Shown: positions 10,935 through 23,873 of the stretch, one piece after another
How positions within the stretch are numbered: position 1 is the first letter of the stretch
Layout: each line of letters opens with the position of its first letter
Assembly: GCA_022828595.1 (NCBI GenBank)
Contig: JAKGHH010000004.1
Coordinates: forward strand, 51,076,922 to 51,140,921
Direction: 5' to 3'
Length of the DNA: 64,000 bases
Source of the DNA: Nelumbo lutea
Lineage: Eukaryota > Streptophyta > Magnoliopsida > Proteales > Nelumbonaceae
Notes under the pieces: model-generated
What the model was told of the DNA's origin: nothing
Seen by the model: only the letters and a program-made list of their open reading frames with translations
The model's database searches: none
Made by a program: the position numbers and the translations under genes

Positions 10935-11519
10935 ATCAGGGATGGGATGTAGGGCAAACTTTGTGAGGAGCCTCACAAACTATATGGCTGCAAACATTGT
11001 GAGGTGGGTATGTGGACCCTTGTATGAAGAGGAAATCTGGGTTCGATGTAAAAGTCCTCAAAAGTCAAAACCAAACAATATGAAGATATGAACCTAAAAG
11101 GCGAAAACTCATTATTATGTTTATACAATATGTCAATATCCATGAATTATATAAGTTACATGACATGAAACAAATGCCCCAGAGTGAAGCCGGCCGGACC
11201 CAGAACCGTTTCTAGCTGTCACAATTGCTCCAAACTGATGGATTGGATCTGCTCACAACAAAAAACTGTATCAACAATTAGAATCTGCTTTCACAGCCAT
11301 ATTCTTCATCTCCCATTAATAACATACATGTATAGGACTGTCGGGGATATTCCCGATATGCAGCTACATGTATTGAAAATATCTCTATCTCCTGTGAATA
11401 ATAAGATATAAATATGAAAGATCTTCGTGATGTATGGCCGGTACAAGCTGTAAGGTTAGTGTGAGGAGTGCTGGAGAAATAGATTCCAATTCGCGTATAA
11501 ACATTCCTAACATAATATA
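10935..11519. other. Intergenic DNA, no gene recognised
   Basis: Mixed-composition DNA between two MITEs. I see no coding exon chain, RNA gene or terminal repeats in it. Confidence 0.5.
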
Positions 11520-12321
11520 TAGAGCTGTTTATAAGAAGACCCAATCCGATCAAACCGACCAATCTAGACCAACTCAACCCGAGTCGATTGGGTTTTTTTT
11601 AGTACTGGTCGGTTTCGGGTTGTAAAAATTCATAAACCGATGGTTCGGGTCGGTTTCAGTTTTCACACAAGAAAACCGAAACCGAAACCGATCCGACCCG
11701 ACCCGACTTAGTAGTTAGTTCCTAATTAGTAGTTACAACCTACTTAGTTCCTACTTAAATAAGTTCTCTATCCTAGTTACAACCTAACTTAATTTATAGT
11801 CTTCTAGTTAGAAATGACATTAATGTCAAGTATTGTAAGACAAATAAACAAGGAATTTTTTGGAAAAGTTTAAAGAAAACAATCAAAAGATCCTAGTTTT
11901 TATGGTCTTTTACACCAAATAGGCAACTAATTACAATTAGAATTAGGTGTCATTTTTTACTTAGATTAGAAGGTTTCTTGAAATATACAAATTTCAGTCT
12001 TCTTTCTCTAATACAATTTGACTTTCTATTTTCTTGATAACTTCTATTCTAACTTGGTCCACCACCCTTAGCCCCTCAACTCAATCACAATCTCTAATAC
12101 AATTTGACTATCAAGAATAAAAATTTTGAAATTTCAATTTATTACCATGGTTGAACTTAGAGCCGAAACCAACCCAAACCGATCCAACCCGACTCAAACC
12201 GACCAGGTTGATTTTGCTTAACACAAAATCGGTTTTAATTTCAATTTCAGGTAACCTGACCAAGTCAGGTCGGTTGGAAAAATTTCATAAACCGTCCCAA
12301 CCCGACCCATGAACAGCCATA
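11520..12321. mobile_element. hAT-like non-autonomous element, about 0.8 kb
   Basis: The ends are TAGAGCTGTTTATAAG and, reverse-complemented, TATGGCTGTTCATGGGTC. The subterminal 'cggtttcgggtt' and 'ccgacccgac' motifs match those of the MITE at 4489-4985. The flanking 8-mers (ataatata, aacacata) agree at only 5 of 8, so the target duplication has decayed or the ends are off by a few bases. No ORF. Confidence 0.6.
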
Positions 12322-12449
12322 AACACATATTTAATTACATGTTGGGTTTCAAACTTTCAATCTCGTAATGGGTCCCAGTTTCATGGCAGATGTGCACATA
12401 TAGCTTTTGTTGAAACTATGTTGGGAAAGGTGGTAAACACACATTTACC

Positions 12450-12730
12450 ACCTCGAAGACAGCTATCAGTCTTCTAGATATCCCGCACGTGTTAGCCTGA
12501 TAAGCTTGGTATTCTGAGATACCCGGGCCTAGGTACTAGCCGAGGTGGCCGAGGTGCCCGAAGTGGAGCAACCTACCGAGGTGGTCAGGGTGTAGACCCA
12601 ACCCATCAAGGTGATCGGGTGCGCAAAGTTAAGCTACCAGGTAGTTGAGGATGCTGAGTCATGCGTCCAGTCACCTGATTGAGTCCACGTGTCTGCTTTT
12701 CACTAGGTTAGGCCAAATCACTCCTCATCA
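12450..12730 (-). repeat. LTR fragment of the element-A family, minus strand
   Basis: Read on the minus strand from 12730, it begins TGATGAGGAGTGATTTGGCC. The element-A LTR begins TGATGTAGGGTGATTTGGCC. Both then have 'gaca(c/t)gtggac' about 40 bases in. The far part has the 'cctcgg' repeats usual for these LTRs, but its end is not clear. Only U3 seems to survive. Confidence 0.65.
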
Positions 12731-13745
12731 GGAACCATCTAGGCAATCGGTTCCGTTTTATCCTAATCCCGATCCCTAGCCAAAAATCGTTGAATTGGTC
12801 AACGACCCAATGACTTAGGCGGTCGAACCATTTACCCGTTCAATGGTTTTTGGTCATTTTTTTTATTTTTCAATTTTTGTTGTCAGAACGGGCCATTCAT
12901 TCGAACTGAATAGTCAAATCGTCAACCTAAAAACCAGTGGTCGGAACGGTTTCGATTTTCAGGTCGTATGAATCACACGCTCGAATGACATAACACGTAT
13001 GGTACTGCTTAATGGACCTCACACACTCATTTTTTCGCTTGTAATTTCTTTTGTCAGAATGGGTCATCCATTTTTTTATTTTTTTAATTGGGAACCGTCC
13101 AAGCAACCAGTTCCGTTTTACCCCAATCCCGGTCCTTGGCAAAAAACCGTTGAATCGATCAACGACCCATTGACCCGAGTGGTCGAACCGTTAACCCGTT
13201 GACCTGTTCAATGGTTTTTTGTTGCTTTTTTACTTTTTTAATTTTTGTTGTCAGAACGGACCATCCGTTTGAACCGGACAGTCGAACCATCAACCCAAAA
13301 ACTGACAGCTAGAACGATTCCATTTTTGGGTCGTATGAGTCACACGCTCGAATGGCATAACATGTATGATACTACTTAATAGACCTCAAACACTCAATTT
13401 TTTTCCTATAATTTTTGTTGTCAAAATAGGTTGTCCATTCGAACCGGACGATCGAACCGTCAACCCAAAAACTAGTGGCCAGAACAGTTCCATAATTTTT
13501 TGTTGACAGAACGGGCCATCCGTTTGAACCGAACAGTTGAACCGTCGACCCAAAAACCGGTGGCCAAAACGGTTTCGTTTTCGGGTCGAATGAGTCACAC
13601 GCTCGAATGACATAACGCGTATGATACTGCTTAATGGACCTCACAAACTCAATATTTTGCCTATAATTGTTGTTATCAAAACGGACCATTCGTTCGGACT
13701 GGATGATCAAACTACCAACTTGAAAACCGGTGGCCAAAACGGTAT
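12731..13745. repeat. Tandem-repeat block, unit about 360 bp with shorter partial copies
   Basis: A unit starting 'ggaaccatctaggcaatcgg' at 12731 recurs at 13091 (period 360). A sub-block, 'ttgttgtcagaacgg(g/a)ccat(c/t)cgtt' followed by 'gtcacacgctcgaatg' and 'ggacctcac', recurs in at least five places (about 12868, 13244, 13414, 13499, 13670). Open frames here are by-products of the repeats. The 'aaccggtcgaacc' wording resembles the MITE at 29132-29602, so the unit may derive from a transposon. Confidence 0.75.
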
Positions 13746-14275
13746 AATATTATTTAGTTATTTTTAATATAAAAGTAAACATTAAATTTATGAATAGGAT
13801 TTATTAACAATATTCATTAAATTAATAATTATGAAAATTATTAACAATACTTTTGATAAAATTTTTAATTATTTTTAATATAACAATAATTACTAAATTT
13901 ATTAACAGTATTTATTAATAAAAAATATTTATAAATTTAATTTAAAGTAAAATTAAAGTAAATATCTATTTATTAACAATATTTATAATAACAGTAATTA
14001 TTAATTATAATCATAAATTATATATTTATTAAATTACTTTAATAATTAGAAATTTATTAACAGTATTTTTTAATAATAGCATTTATAATTTTAAAGTAAA
14101 TATCTAGTTATTAACAATATTTAGAATAATATAATCACTAATTATATATTTATTAAATTACTGTAATAATCAGTAATTATTAAAATAAATAGATTTTTAT
14201 TAAATTACTGTATAATAACAGTAATGATCAATACCTTATTAATAATATTTATTAACAATAACAATAATAATCAGT
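13746..14275. other. Extremely AT-rich stretch
   Basis: Almost only A and T, with repeated phrases such as 'attaacaatattta' and 'aataacagtaattattaa'. It could be a decayed AT-satellite or a matrix-attachment-like region. Nothing shows a function. Confidence 0.6.
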
Positions 14276-15789
14276 ACTGGATTGCTCTCACGTGACTGAA
14301 GTTTGACTGTAAAGACTGTTCGAACGGTGTTAAAACAGGCCTTGCAGTGACTGAAGTTTGATCTCGAACTCGGCTTTCCTACCAAAAAAAACAGAACAGA
14401 AAAAACATTTTCTCCCATGTGGAGCACGCACGAGGCCCATGACAGAAGAAAATCCATCCATTGCATGATCACGCTGAATTATTTTGTCTCCTCTTATTAT
14501 TGGACACGTGTTTTATTTTTTCAAATATTTGCAGAAATCCACCCCCGAACCAAAAGCTTTGCTGGTTGCTACGAATTCAACTTTTTTTAAGTTCATTTAC
14601 TAAAATACCTTTTATAATTTCATACATTTACTTAAATCTATCCATACTCTTTATAATTTGCAACTAATTTACTTAATTGGCCTTAAGTATTTTTGTCTAA
14701 AAATTCTTTTAGTAGAGATAATGTTTAAAGGCATAAGCCATGCTTTCTTATTCCAAAATTACCCTTTGTAGAAAGAAACAAGGTTTGATTTTCATACCTA
14801 TTAAAAAAATGTTTGGATTCACTAGATTGTTAAAGAGAGAATAGTGGCATCAAGGATCTTTGTCAGCAATGGTATATCTTCTTCTTCAAATATAGATAAT
14901 AAATTTTACCCAATAGAGTTGTTATGTAGTAAGTAAATGCATTTTACTAGGGACAAGAATGATAAACTGTTATTTTCTATAGATTAAGATTTGTTTGAAA
15001 AACTGTTATTTTCCACTTCCACTATAAAAGTTGATTAACTAAACTGATTGCAAACTATGGAAATGTTTTAATGAATCATAAATTATAAGGTAGATTTTAG
15101 TAAATCTATGAAATTAATAGGGGTGTTTGGAACAATGCCATTTTTGAGAAATGTTTTCTCAGAAAAAAAAATGGTATTGCATAGGTATGCTAATTTTTTT
15201 TTTTGGGATTTTTATTTGGTACCATTATTGTTGCTGCCATATAAGGGTTTTTTAATGCCATGTCAAGATAGTATTGTTGGCAAGAGTAGAAAAAACTGAG
15301 AAACGATAAAATTCTCATATCATGCTTTTTTTCGATTTTCAAGATATTATCCGAAAAAACGTTTACCAAAACATCATACGTTTAAAATGAATTTAAAACA
15401 TAGTATATGTTTGGCAAGGCTTCCGTTTATTAAATGAATGTTTGTACTTGATTTGTCTTCAAAACTGAGAAAAAACAGTTGACAAACATTTTTCTGGGAT
15501 TTGTTGCGAACTAAATGCCATTAGGCTATTTTAGGCGTCATTAGGTGCCGCATCAACAAAACAATAAATAAATGCTTAACCATTAAGGGAAGTACTAAAA
15601 TAAGCTTCTTCCAACGGGACGTACAACATAAATCAACACCAAAATTTAGCAAGAACTATGCATACAAATAAGCATGATGAGACACTATCAAATAAAGGGA
15701 AGCCATGCCAAACACGGCCATGGCCATAGTGATGATGTGGCACCATTTTTTAAAGAAACGTCATTTATTCCAATCACATACTTAGTAAA
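14276..15789. other. Intergenic DNA, no gene recognised
   Basis: I see no gene. A MITE-like start 'ggggtgtttggaacaatgcc' occurs at about 15120, and 'gccaaacacggcc' at about 15708 could be its partner, but no convincing target duplication supports this. Confidence 0.4.
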
Positions 15790-16415
15790 TGATGTAGGCA
15801 CATTCGGCTGGCTTGTACAAGGCTGACGCATGTCGAATGGAGGTCTACCGCATAGGCTTACCATGAGGAAGCTCAGGGTTACTTGACGTGGACCAGGCAG
15901 ACCCAGCCGCAGGGCGCCGCATGGCATTGGCAGAACATCTCGCCAGGCCCTCGTATGGCTCGCATCTAGACCATCCGAGCCCAATTGCCCCCTGGCAACT
16001 CCGGCTATAAATGCAAGGCACCCCCCCACAAGGTAAGGGTTTCGACTAAAAATCTTTGTGATCTCTAGCTCTCTCTCCACTAAGGACTTTAGTGCTATCT
16101 GAGACCTCGTCTGGACCCCTCGGCTCTAGACTCATCACTTACCTCGTGCAAATACTAACTTGATCATCGGAGTTCTCGCCTCGGGTAACCACCTAAGGCT
16201 TCTAACACCTTCTCCCTTGCAGGTTCACTATTGTGGGAACCACACCTCATCCTCCCTCGGACACCCTTCTCGATACAAACCCTCATCTTCTACAATATCC
16301 CAAGGAGCGATACGCCTCAGCCTCGGCTTAACTCCCCGGGACCCTCAAAACCTTCGCCTTCCCTTGAGGCTTGGGAGTGAAATTACTTTGTTGCCCTCGA
16401 TCAAACCGAGCATCA
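15790..16415 (+). repeat. 5' LTR of element B
   Basis: It begins TGATGTAGGC and ends GAGCATCA, giving TGATG/CATCA inverted ends. A TATA box (TATAAAT) lies at 16006-16012, with a CT-rich 'ctctctctccac' downstream near the expected transcription start. Confidence 0.9.
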
Positions 16416-16420
16416 ACAAT

Positions 16421-16438
16421 TGGAGTAGTCTGTGGGAA
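16421..16438 (+). other. Primer-binding-site remnant of element B
   Basis: TGGAGTAGTCTGTGGGAA follows the 5' LTR by five bases. Elements of this lineage usually carry TGGCGCC followed by a 'gtctgtgggaa' tail here; that comparison is from memory. Only the tail and the leading TGG are kept, so the tRNA match appears lost by mutation. Confidence 0.55.
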
Positions 16439-16500
16439 ACGTTGCTAAGACGATCCCCCAAAACACTACAAACTTGAGATCTCCTAAAGCTTCAAACACC

Positions 16501-18060
16501 ATGGTACGAAGAGCTAGGAACCCCTAGAACCTGGTCACGAGTGAAAAGTTCCAAACCGTCCTCGACCACCTGGAATACCTCACGCAACGTGTGGAACAAG
16601 CCTCCCCCCAGGCAGGAGGTCCCTCTCGAGGCGACCGCCTCACCGGGGTGTCAAATCACTAGGGCCAACGTGAGCATGTCAAGCCCCTATCACTTGTCCT
16701 AGCCGACCCCCAGCAGGTTGAGCCCACCGAGTCTAGCAGCAGTCGACCCACCAGTCCACCACGAAAGAATGAAGAACCTCCTAGCTGAAGGGAGGAAGAG
16801 CCGAGGAGGTCCGAAGACTACCGCCAACCTTTTGAGCAACATCATCGCCGCCAAAGGGAGAACGCCCGGGACGAGGGTGGACACCTTGGCCATCATAGTG
16901 TTCACTCAAGGGTCGAGGGCCGACGTTGCACCTCTCCCGCACTGGTCTTAGACCTCCGCGATGTCCTAAGTGACTACCACGCTAGACAGGAGGGGTGCAG
17001 TCCTGTCTTGGAGCATTCCGGAGTTCGTGCAGATCCCGACCGTGCCGACAAAGACAGGTGGAAAGCCGTAGCCGACCCTCGAATTGCTGAGCTATGAGTG
17101 GAGCTCGGGACCGTCAAGGACTAGCTCTACCAAGTCCGAGAAAGCCGAGCTGATGCCTCAGCCAACCAAAGCAATCCGACAGGGAGAATGGATGCCTTCA
17201 CCCTAGATATCATCTTCGAGCCTTTCCCCCAACACTTTAAGAACCCTACACTGGAGCTCGGACACTGACGACCACCTGTAAAGTTTTAGAGCGCTCATAA
17301 TACTTTACGGGTATTCCAACGCCTTGACGTGTCGTACTTTCCAGGCCACCTTCAAAGGAGCCACCCATCGTTGGCTCTCCAGCCTCCCACCTCCGTCAAT
17401 CAGTTTATGGGAGCATTTCGCTAATTTATTCCTCGTTGGCTTCATCAGCAGCAAACGATGCCAGAAGAGTCATCTCGTTGATGTCTATCAAGCAAAAGAA
17501 GGGAGAGAGTCAGTGGTCCTACATTGACAGGTTCAAAAAGGAAGAGCTTGAGGTCCATGACCTCGACCCCATGGTCTCTATGCACACAACCATTAATGGA
17601 CTTCATGCCGGCTCGGCTCTGAAGTGTTCGGTTGCCAAGACCCCACCAAAGACAAAGCTAGAGTTCCTCAAGAAGACCCAAAAGTATATTGTGGCCGAAG
17701 AGGCTTCAGCCGATGACCACCAGGAAAGGGAAGCCGAGCGCCATAACGGGCCCCCTGAGAAGAAGAGGAAGGGCGGAGATAACCACCACCACAACAACAA
17801 TAGCAGCAAGGACCACGAGAAGCTACCAGCCTCGGCCCTGTCTTACAACCAATACGCACCACTCAATTCCACCCGAATGCAGATACTGATGCAGATCAGG
17901 GAAGAGAAGTTCACGAAGTAGCCTGAGAAGATAAAGAGGAATCCCAAGAGGGGAAATCCCAAAAAATATTGCAAGTACCATTGCGGCACCTGCCACGACA
18001 TCGAAGATTGCTATGACCTGAAAAATGAGATAGAGTCCCTCATCAAACGAGGGCACCTAA
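16501..18060 (+). pseudogene. Gag of element B (decayed)
   Basis: An ATG at about 16504 is followed almost at once by a stop. Blocks recognisable in order are KFQTVLDHLEYLTQRVEQ (about 16545), FPQHFKNPTLE (17220), the capsid-like region with a GATHRWLSSLPPPSI stretch (17360), RESQWSYIDRFKKEELEVHDLDP (17500), a basic, Asn/His-rich linker (17740-17810), and a nucleocapsid-like KYCKYHCGTCHDIEDCYDL followed by RGHLK. This is the Retrotrans_gag plan of the Tat lineage. The zinc-knuckle Cys and His residues are largely retained, but several frameshifts and stops (for example at 17919 and 18063) make it non-coding. Confidence 0.85.
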
Positions 18061-18126
18061 AATAGTTTGTGGGTTACGGGCCCGGTGATACATCCTCCCA
18101 ACAACAACAACAGTCGTAGTAGCAGC

Positions 18127-20278
18127 AACACCAGCAAATAGCCGGCATCATCAACGTCATCGCCGGGGGTACGACCTCGAGTAGAGCCTCGACCTCGGCC
18201 CGCAAGGCCTATGCTAGGCAGCTAAGCATCTACAGGCCTGCCCCCAAAAAGCCCAAGCAGCAAAAAACCCTCTGCTTCACTAACGAGGACCTCATCTTAG
18301 TTCCCCTAAACGAGGCCGTGCCCAAGAAGACAGTCTGCGTCGAGTCCAACCTTCCCCCACAGAGCCTCTCCGAACTGGTAAGTTTCCTCAAAACTAATGC
18401 TGATGTCTTTGCTTGTTATGCCACTGGCATGCCCGGAATTGACCCTTCGATCATCACTCACAGGCTGAGCGTGGACCCAAGCTCTAGGCTAGTTCAGCAA
18501 AAGAAGAGGAGCTTTGCACCGGAGCATTGGAAGGCCATAGGAGAGGAAGTTGGTAAGCTACTCGACACTGGCTTCATCCGAGAGGTATACTAACCTAACT
18601 GGTTGTCAAATATGGTTTTGGTAAAGAAAGCTAATGGGAAATGGTGGATCTGTATTGACTTCACAGACCTTAACCGAGCCTACCCTAAGGATAGTTTTCC
18701 TTTGCCAAGGATAGATAACCTCGTCGACACCACTATAGAGTACGAGCTACTCAGCTTCATGGATGCCTTTTCCTGATACAACCAAATAAAGATGCACCTA
18801 GAGGACGAGGAGAAGACCCCGTTCGTCATCGAGCACGAAACTTATTGCTACAAGGTGATGCCCTTTGGCCTCAAGAATGCAGGGGCCACCTAACAACGCC
18901 TCGTCAACAAGGTGTTTAAAAATCAAAAGGGGAGGAACGTTGAAGCATACGTGGATGATATGGTGGTAAAGAGCCTGAAAGTCGAGATGCACACCTCGGA
19001 CTTCACCGAGACCTTCGACACCTTGCGAAAGTTCAACATGAAACTCAATCCTAGAAAGTGTGCCTTCGACATCACTTCAAGCAAATTCTTAGGCTTCGTC
19101 GTTACTCAAAGAGGCATCGAGGACAACCCTAACAAGATACAAGCCATACTAGACATGGCACTCCCTCGGTCGGTGAAGGAGACTCAGAGACTCACCGGCC
19201 GAATAGCTACTCTCAACTGCTTCATGTCAAAGTTGGCTGACCACTGCCTTCCTTTCTTCCGCGCCATCAAAAAGTTGAAGGAATTTCAGTGGATGGAAGA
19301 ATGCCAAAATGCCTTTGACGAGCTAAAGGTCTACCTCGCTTCACCTCCCCTCCTCGCTCAACCAGCCCTAGGAGAGACCCTTTATCTATACCTATCGACC
19401 GGGGATGAGGCAGTCTACTCAGTGCTGATAAAAGAAGATGAAACATAGAAGCCGATATACTATATCAACAAGGTCCTCTGCGATGCCGAAACCAAATATC
19501 CCGAATTGGAGAAATTGGCCTTCACCCTTGTGGTCTTGGTTAGAAAGCTCAGGTTGTATTTTCAAACTCACACTATAATGGTCCTGACAAACTAGCCCCT
19601 TATGGCTGTCCTCACCAAACCCGAGACATCGGGGCGCCTACCAAATGGGCCATCGAGTTGTCTGAATTTGACATACAGTACTAGCCGAGCCCCGGTATCA
19701 AAGCACAAGCCCTAGCAGACTTCGTAGCAGAATGCACTTTCAGCTGAGCCCCCGAAGATGCTAAAGGGGATTGCCCGACCGAGGGGACTCACCCCAAGTG
19801 GACACTCTTTGTGGACGGTTCATCCAACGCCAAAGGAAGCAGAGCAGGTCTCATCCTTCTCACCCCAAACAACGCAATCATAGAGTATGCGCTAAGTTTC
19901 GACTTCCCTGCATCCAATAACGAAGCTTAGTATGAGGCCCTCCTTGTTGGTTTGTAGCTTACCAAGGACCTCGGGTCCTTACATGTTGAAGCCTTCAGCG
20001 ATTCACAACTGGTGGTGAATCAAGTCAATGGCGAGTATGAGGCCAGAAAGCAAAGCATGTCCAAGTACCTCACCAAAGTCGAAGAATTTTCCCGCCACTT
20101 CCAGCACTTCTCTCTGCAGGAAGTCCTGCGAGTCGAGAATGTAAGAGGCAACACCCTTTCTAAATTGGCAAGCACCTCGGAGCACCTCGCCAAACTAAAA
20201 CACATCAAGACAGCTGAGGCATCGCATGCCTCATCACCCGCCTCGGCAGTGGATGGCCTCTTGGTTGTATACACTTAG
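18127..20278 (+). pseudogene. Pol of element B: RT and RNase H, no protease, no integrase
   Basis: After a Gln-rich start and ARKAYARQLS, the frame runs from CFTNEDL straight into LVPLNEA and the pre-RT region (ADVFACYATGMPGIDP). In relatives a full aspartic protease lies between these points, so it seems deleted at about 18290. RT motifs follow: VLVKKANGKWW, FVIEHETYCYKVMPFGLKNAGAT, and the catalytic YVDD at 18948-18959, then the connection domain. RNase H begins WTLFVDGSSNAKG (19800) with FSDSQLVVNQVNG (19996). The protein frame ends at 20276-20278 with no HHCC or DDE integrase after it. Internal stops at 18591, 18775, 18891 and 19446, plus a frameshift near 19640, make it inactive. Confidence 0.88.
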
Positions 20279-20280
20279 TG

Positions 20281-20882
20281 TGATTAAGTAAACGGCAACT
20301 CCGACCAACTTGGCGGTTTGCCTCGGCTAGAGACCCCGATCTCCTTGGAGTGCCACCTCGGTCTCGCCAAAGTAATCATTTGGGAAAGAGACTAGCTAGG
20401 TGGGCTGCACAACCTCGGCCTCGGCTTCTCTCCCATACTTTGGTAGACCGCCTCGGCCCAACCTAAGTACACACTTGGGTAAAAAACGAGCCAGGCAAGT
20501 TGCACCTTGGTTGCATACCACTGCCTCAGCCTCGGCCCATTGACAATCTAAAGCGAGCGTGTGCCAAAAGTGAGCCATTATGAGGCATTTTTTGAACCGT
20601 GATCTCTTCGTTGGGAGGGGCAGAGACCTCTCAGTAAAAAAAACAACAAAATAACAAATAATAATTGACGAAAGGAGAGAACACATCATACAAAAAATGC
20701 TTGTGTATTTCATTTCATTCCAGTATAAGCGTTTACAAAAAAAAAATTCTACGGCCTCGAAGGCCGAGCACATTTACACCACAAAAAAAGAGAGAAAAAA
20801 CAAGACTGGAGGGCCCGCTGCCAGCCGGAGGAAGGGCAGAGCCATTAGCTGCCTGAGTCTCGTCAGGAGAGTCGGAAATCAC
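20281..20882. other. Non-coding spacer between pol and antisense gene
   Basis: Short 'cctcggcctcgg' motifs up to 20550, then an A-rich stretch. Read on the minus strand, the latter follows the stop of the antisense gene and would serve as its 3' untranslated region. No integrase can be found here in any frame. Confidence 0.5.
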
Positions 20883-23048
20883 CTACTGCCCCTCGGCGTC
20901 AAAGTCAGGCATCACTTGCAGGAGAGCCTTCTTGGTGTCCTCAATTCCATCCAAGTAGGATGTGGACGCATACTCCACAAGGGCCTGCTGGTACTCGGCG
21001 GACTTCTTAAAAGCCTCTACTGCCTCAGCCACTGCCTTAGCTGCCTGCTTTCCTGCCTCTATAGCCCTCTTCCCCACCTCAGTAGCTCACCCCTTGGCTT
21101 GGGTCTCCCGCCGCTCCACCTCTGTGACGATGCTCTCGAAGCAAACCCTCTCCTCTTGCTCTTTGATGAGGAGGGCCCACATTTCTTTCAGGTCGGCCTC
21201 CATCTTCGTTCGGAGCATCTGTTCATCCTTGTGAGCCTTCCTGAAGGTCTCCCACTTGTCCTCAGTAGCAGCGACAGTGGCCTGGAGACTTTCCTTCTCC
21301 TTCTTGAGCTTCTCTAGGCATGACAAGGTCAGACTCGTTCAGTCTCCTAGACCGACGAAGTGAAGAGAGGCTTGCAACATAAACTATCAGTAAAGACTAC
21401 AATATAGAAATAACTGCGAGACGAAATATGAGAACGAAAGTTACCTCAGCCAAGTGGTACAAACCCTTGTCGTAGATGGCCCTCAGCTCGCTTTGCATCA
21501 TGCAGAAACGATCCCTTGATAGGATCGCCCTACTCACCAGGGCCTGGCTGACCCTTCCCTCGGTTATTGAATCCCCCTCGGGAACCAACCACCAAGGGCG
21601 GAAGATCTTAGAAGACCCCTTGGCTCCTTCGGCGAGCTCCTATGCAGACGAGGGGGCAGATGAGGGCCCCATGGGATGCCCCTTAGGGGGAGTCTTCTTC
21701 GCGGCATCCCTGGCCGGACGCTCGACATGGGCCACCTTCTTCGGTGGCTGCTCTCTTAAAACTCCTTTGGTAAGCCTCTTCTTGCTTGCCTTGACCCCCT
21801 CGACAAGCCTCTTCGGCACCTCGACCGGCCCTTTCCCTTTGGCAAGGACTTGTTGAGTTGCCCCCTTGGCGAGGACTTGTTGTTGATTACCCCCTTGGGG
21901 GGGGACTAGTGCCTGCTCTCCCTTCACAAGCTCATTCTCGGTAGGCCTCCTCAGCGTCTGACCTACCTCTTTCTTCTCAACCTGGGCCTTCTGCTTGGTG
22001 CAAATGCTTTCGAGCAAGAGCTTCTTCGAATCCATTGGTACCTCTACAAAGGAAAAGTGCATGAATTAGTACACAAAGCGCTGACGAGGGGAACGCGTTA
22101 AAAGGCTAAGGAACCTCTCCTATCGAGGGGAGTAGGGTTGAGCCCCGCAAATACTAAGGGGAGCTCCTCCTCCACCAAGGACTTGGCCTTGACCATCCCC
22201 AACACGATCAGGTGTGCCACGGCAACGGCCTTCTTGTCTCGAAGTGGAGGGGGACACTTCTCCATCGTCGTCTAGACCACTCCCCACTTTGCCCTTCCAG
22301 TTGTGGACAGACGAGGGTTATTGACCGGCCTCCCCCTCCGTGACTGTAAGTAGTACATGCTGAACTCGGAAGAGTACTTCCTCGACATAAACATGGCGCA
22401 AATCATCTTTGTGGTCAACTATACATTCCAAAGCTGAGCCCACACTAGCATGGCTATAAGAGTCGTAATGGAGTTGGGGACGAGTTGGCTAATAGTGATA
22501 TCATACCACTCTAGCAAATCGGAAATCAAAGGGTGGAGAGGGAACCTAAGGCCAAATTCTAGAAGTGTTGGTATACACAAATTTCCCCCTCTTCCGGGGT
22601 CCACGGCTGATTGCCGAGGTCAGGAACCCTATGCTGGTATGATCGAGGTATATAAAACCGCCTAACTAAGGCCTTCACATGATCCACATCTAGGGTGCTC
22701 TCGAACTCTGAACATGGAACATCAGCCTTCGCCACCCTTCGGGCAGTGCTTTCAGCCATCGCCCCCAGGACGGGCTGTGGGATCTACCCCTCCTCGGCTT
22801 GGGGGGACCCCTCTGCCTCCCTCGGCGTCATAGATGTGGCACTCTCACAGGGAGGGTCATCGCCTTGGCAGCTAGCTGCCTTCGGCAACCTCGAAGGCTA
22901 CCCTCTCCCTCAACACCCTCACCTCTTGCTGATTGGGGACAACGGACAAAGGACCTAAAAGAGAAAGGGGGGAAGGAGTCCAAAGAGAGCTCCCTTCCGA
23001 ACCATTCGGAAGTTCATAGCACTCAGGGCTAGAGTCTGAGAAAGACAT
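20883..23048 (-). pseudogene. Antisense Transposase_28-like gene inside element B (decayed)
   Basis: This is the counterpart of the antisense gene in element A. The minus-strand ATG at about 23048 opens MSFSDSSPECYEL. Later blocks are DVDHVKALVRRFYIPRSYQHRVPD and WTPEEGEICVYQH, GLRFPLHPLISDLLEWYDI with QLVPNSI (22500), a Lys-rich region (22062-21640), FCMMQSELRAIYDKGLYHLAE ending at a donor-like GTAAC (21444), a coiled-coil-like Glu/Lys stretch (21326-21087), and the C-terminal FKKSAEYQQALVEYASTSYLDG..MPDFDAEGQ (20990-20883). FPLHP and the C-terminal (S)S(A/E)(E/F)...VEY.S(T/S)SY motif are shared with element A. Stops in several places mean it is not functional. Its usual role is unknown. Confidence 0.78.
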
Positions 23049-23873
23049 GGTTTGAGGGTTACCTAAAGACGAAGGTGAAGAAAGTGGAGACGAGGTGTGT
23101 CGAAGGATTGAAGGTCTGAGAGCAAAGTTGACTTGATAGCAAGGGAGCCTAGAGACAAATGACGAAGAAAGATCGCCACTAAGGCCCCTATTTATAGAAA
23201 AATGAACGGCTTAGATCCCGCCAGATACAACAGTTGTGAGGTCCTCACTTTCGTTGACCACCCGCAATGTGACACTCGGCACCTAGCCTCGGGGAAACAA
23301 AACGACGCCTATTAAACTCGCGCGTGCCTAGCCTTGGGGAAACGAAACGACGCCTAGTAAACCCACGCGTGCCTAGCCTCGGGGAAGTGAAACGATGCCT
23401 AGTAAACTAGCACTCAGCCTCGGGAAGGTGAAACGACACCAAGCGAACCAACTGGCCCACTCACCATGACCCATCGGATCAGATGCACAAACCCGATGAA
23501 CGTGTAGACTGGTTCCCCCAAAGCGCCCATCTCCCCTAGGAAGGCTCTCTTCACGCTAGACCCATATCAGACACGACCCCGGCGTGCCATCCAGTGAATC
23601 CCGTACCGTGTACGGCCCCAGACCATCACCATGTGAGTACAAGGCATAGGCTCGGCTCAATCGGGCCCCCTCCACCTTGGGCTCCCTAGCTGAAGTTGAG
23701 GCATCCACAACCTCACTTCTCTTCCACGAATTGCAATCAGGCCGAAGCAGAAGTGAGACAAAGGCGATGCCATTGCAGGGTACACCTCGCTAAACAAGCC
23801 TGATGGCACCTACCAATATCGACACTCCCTTCGGCCGAAGCCGAGGCCCCTTCCGAACCCCCACCTCAGCCTC

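Noticed and set aside
13372..13737. 121-codon minus-strand frame
   Set aside because: Lies wholly in the tandem-repeat block and repeats its own sequence because the DNA does.
12731..13745. CRISPR-like array
   Set aside because: Repeats are long and diverged with no regular spacers, and the genome is a plant's.
20281..20882. Search for an integrase of element B
   Set aside because: No HHCC zinc motif and no D,D,E catalytic pattern in any frame; only spacer and the antisense gene's 3' side.
20697..21317. 206-codon plus-strand frame
   Set aside because: It is the opposite-strand shadow of the Lys/Glu-rich antisense gene of element B; its Leu/Ser-rich content mirrors that.
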